From NCBI RefSeq assembly GCF_007860015.1, contig NZ_SJPS01000001.1, positions 930,001 through 994,000 of the forward strand: 64,000 nucleotides of DNA, read 5' to 3'. The notes under the pieces are model-generated. The model worked only from the letters and a program-made list of their open reading frames with translations, was not told the origin of the DNA and ran no database searches. Made by a program: the position numbers and the translations under genes. Positions 62,801-64,000 of the stretch are shown here, piece by piece (the first letter of the stretch is position 1; every line of letters starts with the position of its first letter). The DNA comes from Bythopirellula polymerisocia. Its GTDB lineage: Bacteria; Planctomycetota; Planctomycetia; Pirellulales; Lacipirellulaceae.

Positions 62801-63860
62801 TCAAGCCATCGTCCGCTCGATGATTGCATCTGCCGAAGTCTGGGACGACGCGTCGGCCGACGAAGAATCACAACACGCCGACCATCTGCTCATCGACGCT
62901 ATGCAACTGTTGACCGAACAGCAATTGGACCGCTGGCTCCAACACAGCCGCACACTTCGTTTGAGTGTAGTCGAAAAGCTCGCCGAAAAGCCCGACTGGG
63001 AGCGGTTTGTCGCCTTTATCAAGCGGTTTGGCCGTGACCTATTTGATATGAGCCTGATGAGCAGTCTCGGCAACCTGCGTGGCATTCTGCACCAGGGAGT
63101 CGACACTTGGCTCGAATGTCTGGAAGAGAACCCCGATGCAGAAGACGAGATTCGTCTCCTCAGGGAAATCGACGACTCCTATCCCCGCAACGAGGCTGTC
63201 GAATTTCTCACCATCGCGCTCGAGGCCGTCGTAGAGAATTACCGTGTCTACCGAGACTATAACACCACGACCACTCAGTCCGATCACGGTGAACAGCTCT
63301 ACATGCTCGTGGATTTCTTGCGCCTTCGCGCCACCTACGACCGCGTCGCCTGGAACCTGAAGCCGGTCATCTGGGCCCACGAGATTCTGATTCGCAATCG
63401 TCGTCTGCTCGCCGCCGAGATTTGGTGCCAGGCATTTGCCGAACGCACCACCGAGGCCGCCGATGCCCACATCGCCCGCTTGGAGCAACTAAGCCAAGAG
63501 TATGGGATGCGACTAGCCACAATCGCCGACCGCATCGCCGAGCGATTTGTCCGGCCGTTGCTGATAGACCGCGTGAAAGCCCTCGTCGAACCCGCCCTCA
63601 CCGCCGAAGGCTCTGAACGCCAGGAAGCCTTCGACGCGCTGGAACGCGAGATCGCTAGCCTCGCCGAGGAACCCAGCGGCGCCGGACTCGATCTCCCCGA
63701 TTGGCTCTCCGCCATGGAGGACGAAGTCACCGCCGCCCGCTCTCAGTACAACCACCAATCCCTCTCCGAGCGCCTCAACAACCGCATCGGCCAAGTCTGT
63801 CTCACTTGGGACGAACTGCTTCAGCAATTGGGCGAAGAGGGGCAAGAGCAAGAAGCATAG
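59841..63860 (+). CDS. Large protein of unknown function with acidic central segment
   Basis: About 1339 residues, alpha-helical in character, without a signal peptide or membrane segment, so cytoplasmic. Notable features are an N-terminal helical half containing FDHPVNRRPNYHFGQWDPHH (around residue 235-255), a Cys-bearing CENHLYSNDCSQEECE, and a very acidic stretch near residues 692-750 (DYFEDEDDELDDDEEEDEEE). A second long helical half follows, ending QQLGEEGQEQEA. No catalytic motif or family was recognised; similar proteins probably occur in other planctomycetes. The start is TTG at 59841 or GTG at 59853, with no clear ribosome-binding site. It stands alone on its strand. Confidence 0.85.
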   Translation: MSPTVKPTSPQSEAQSLSLLEEMVGYLNFSSGTSDPKFLKNLNAYFRSQACESGSCDPLEKLNNDLKQTMGRLRASGGAFADTAQAEAVVTILSDHFLPAYRQFHQDLLFHQEPSELCQPFFLGRAYEAILSQGTPWNEVDRIVAGALQQINDFVGYRPVATLESGCPSEPYPHEFFRPIPLYIRGAGVAVGKYERIIEHALNILANTDEDLLARAWFDLDRLEEIALDSRAYDFDHPVNRRPNYHFGQWDPHHITSAGYYSRFVLQQVTLDGLLSRCENHLYSNDCSQEECELEAASVLAGTMLMAAGTSGDGPSRHDSTVTLSTLLPHIAAYRDAFYEKLVSQIEGHHGERLRAESQYFHQPFGAARQYLNQELARRRALQMQRVHLAYLYARLGYPDAAQRQADSVRVPAARMLSEIYCRLTAGHDAIDNGELARTAENLHEIVAITHRAIECGALVDPWNVVGFAGNFSLFPALENSVHDWRVDELIELVEQVLDLTARAWSESAAIDDSEMEKTFSSMLASLTEWWDQFATYSVEGVNRLVAKEIEVSANLVAGALNAWHKAGAAAGDIGFWRMFVDQFDNSKAFELVIEALLDHGDTVAAMALMMQWVSQKDRTPLEEGESSFRRLAFRWLATVEEVQSESGEDRWPEVARFFAYLEANAEEYWNVPSLLLDGDLGDLFDDLNDVDYFEDEDDELDDDEEEDEEEQLFGAAYEEMVYRDTTDDGNEGEIYDEAIDYEESEWEYEVQRLDQRLYFLSTVANLWKHATIVWGRSVNDQPDANGTAPSQIFQQWLTQGGTNYSKLIELLETVHRFQFALPTGSHDSLMEYDRLRTTKESLIQQIITTSVELADAARLLAATVGVSALNSVESLAEPIDLPSVQVLQSVLAGDPAGVRAEWDVFAAALASQPLLYVPHSRGGEPRQIVNTRCLQHLLNDLLGWLPQLGLIRETCQLLQIAQDMESNHPVGQGAVTEFDRLFENGYQAIVRSMIASAEVWDDASADEESQHADHLLIDAMQLLTEQQLDRWLQHSRTLRLSVVEKLAEKPDWERFVAFIKRFGRDLFDMSLMSSLGNLRGILHQGVDTWLECLEENPDAEDEIRLLREIDDSYPRNEAVEFLTIALEAVVENYRVYRDYNTTTTQSDHGEQLYMLVDFLRLRATYDRVAWNLKPVIWAHEILIRNRRLLAAEIWCQAFAERTTEAADAHIARLEQLSQEYGMRLATIADRIAERFVRPLLIDRVKALVEPALTAEGSERQEAFDALEREIASLAEEPSGAGLDLPDWLSAMEDEVTAARSQYNHQSLSERLNNRIGQVCLTWDELLQQLGEEGQEQEA

Positions 63861-63873
63861 CCATTTCACTCGT

Positions 63874-63933
63874 CCGTGGTGCAAGCTTCCAGCCTGTAAT
63901 GACTGCCAAGATGGCTGCCCCCGTTGCCACGCG
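63874..63933. repeat. REP-like dispersed element, copy A
   Basis: Starts CGTGGTGCAAGCTTCCAGCC, then GTAATGACTGCCAAGATGG and CTGCCCCC. CGTCCGTGG and AAGCTTCC are shared with the copy at 9146; CTTCCAGCCTGTAATG with the copy at 46264. Confidence 0.6.
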
Positions 63934-64000
63934 GATCGAAAATTGCCATACTGACCACTAGTAGACGGGTGTTCATACTCTGTACCCCCAAAACTTCTCG

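Overview
The window reads as chromosomal DNA of a planctomycete, most likely Pirellulales. Several hallmarks sit together: proteins with dockerin-like calcium loops followed by a PEP-CTERM tail, an exosortase, a DUF1549/DUF1553 cytochrome gene next to a DUF1501 gene, a LEPR-XLL peroxidase, a DUF3160 protein, a planctomycete-type short sigma factor and a NusG with a long acidic N-terminus. Genus cannot be fixed from sequence alone.

Layout. 1-5.2 kb (minus): a partial MMPL/RND exporter cut by the window edge, a Wzz/BY-kinase-like polysaccharide co-polymerase whose P-loop lacks the lysine, a strong intrinsic terminator, and an exosortase. 5.9-23.6 kb (minus): one unbroken translation/transcription supercluster, in transcription order tRNA-Thr(TGT), tRNA-Tyr, tRNA-Gly, tRNA-Thr(GGT), tuf, tRNA-Trp, secE, nusG, rplK, rplA, rplJ, rplL, rpoB, rpoC, rpsL, rpsG, fusA. 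A clear sigma-70-type promoter precedes the first tRNA. Several junctions contain hairpins built from imperfect 7- or 8-base repeats. 23.8-37.2 kb (minus): five PEP-CTERM surface proteins in tandem, plus one small membrane ORF. They include a 1454-residue beta-repeat protein, one gene split by an in-frame TGA, and a protein with two DTG aspartic-protease lobes. These are plausible substrates for the exosortase at 4.3-5.2 kb.

37.3-50 kb: two GNAT acetyltransferase genes (one split by an in-frame TAA), a nested palindromic element, an AspT/YidE-type antiporter, a DUF1549/DUF1553-DUF1501 pair, fragments of a GIY-YIG (MUG113-type) protein, and carB. The carB gene carries two in-frame insertions with heptad-like sequence. 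50-57.5 kb: an ECF-like sigma factor diverges from a LEPR-XLL heme peroxidase, which is followed by a YHYH-domain gene (split by TGA) and a DUF3160 gene (split by TAG). 57.5-64 kb: a degraded C-terminal piece of a REP-associated transposase, a PQQ-type beta-propeller protein, and a 1339-residue protein of unknown function.

The strongest oddities are: four otherwise intact reading frames each broken by a single in-frame stop (TGA, TAA, TGA, TAG); a bilobed retropepsin-like protease inside a PEP-CTERM protein; hairpins made of period-7 words, both between genes and inside carB; and a dispersed REP-like element in three copies alongside a transposase remnant of the kind that mobilises such elements.
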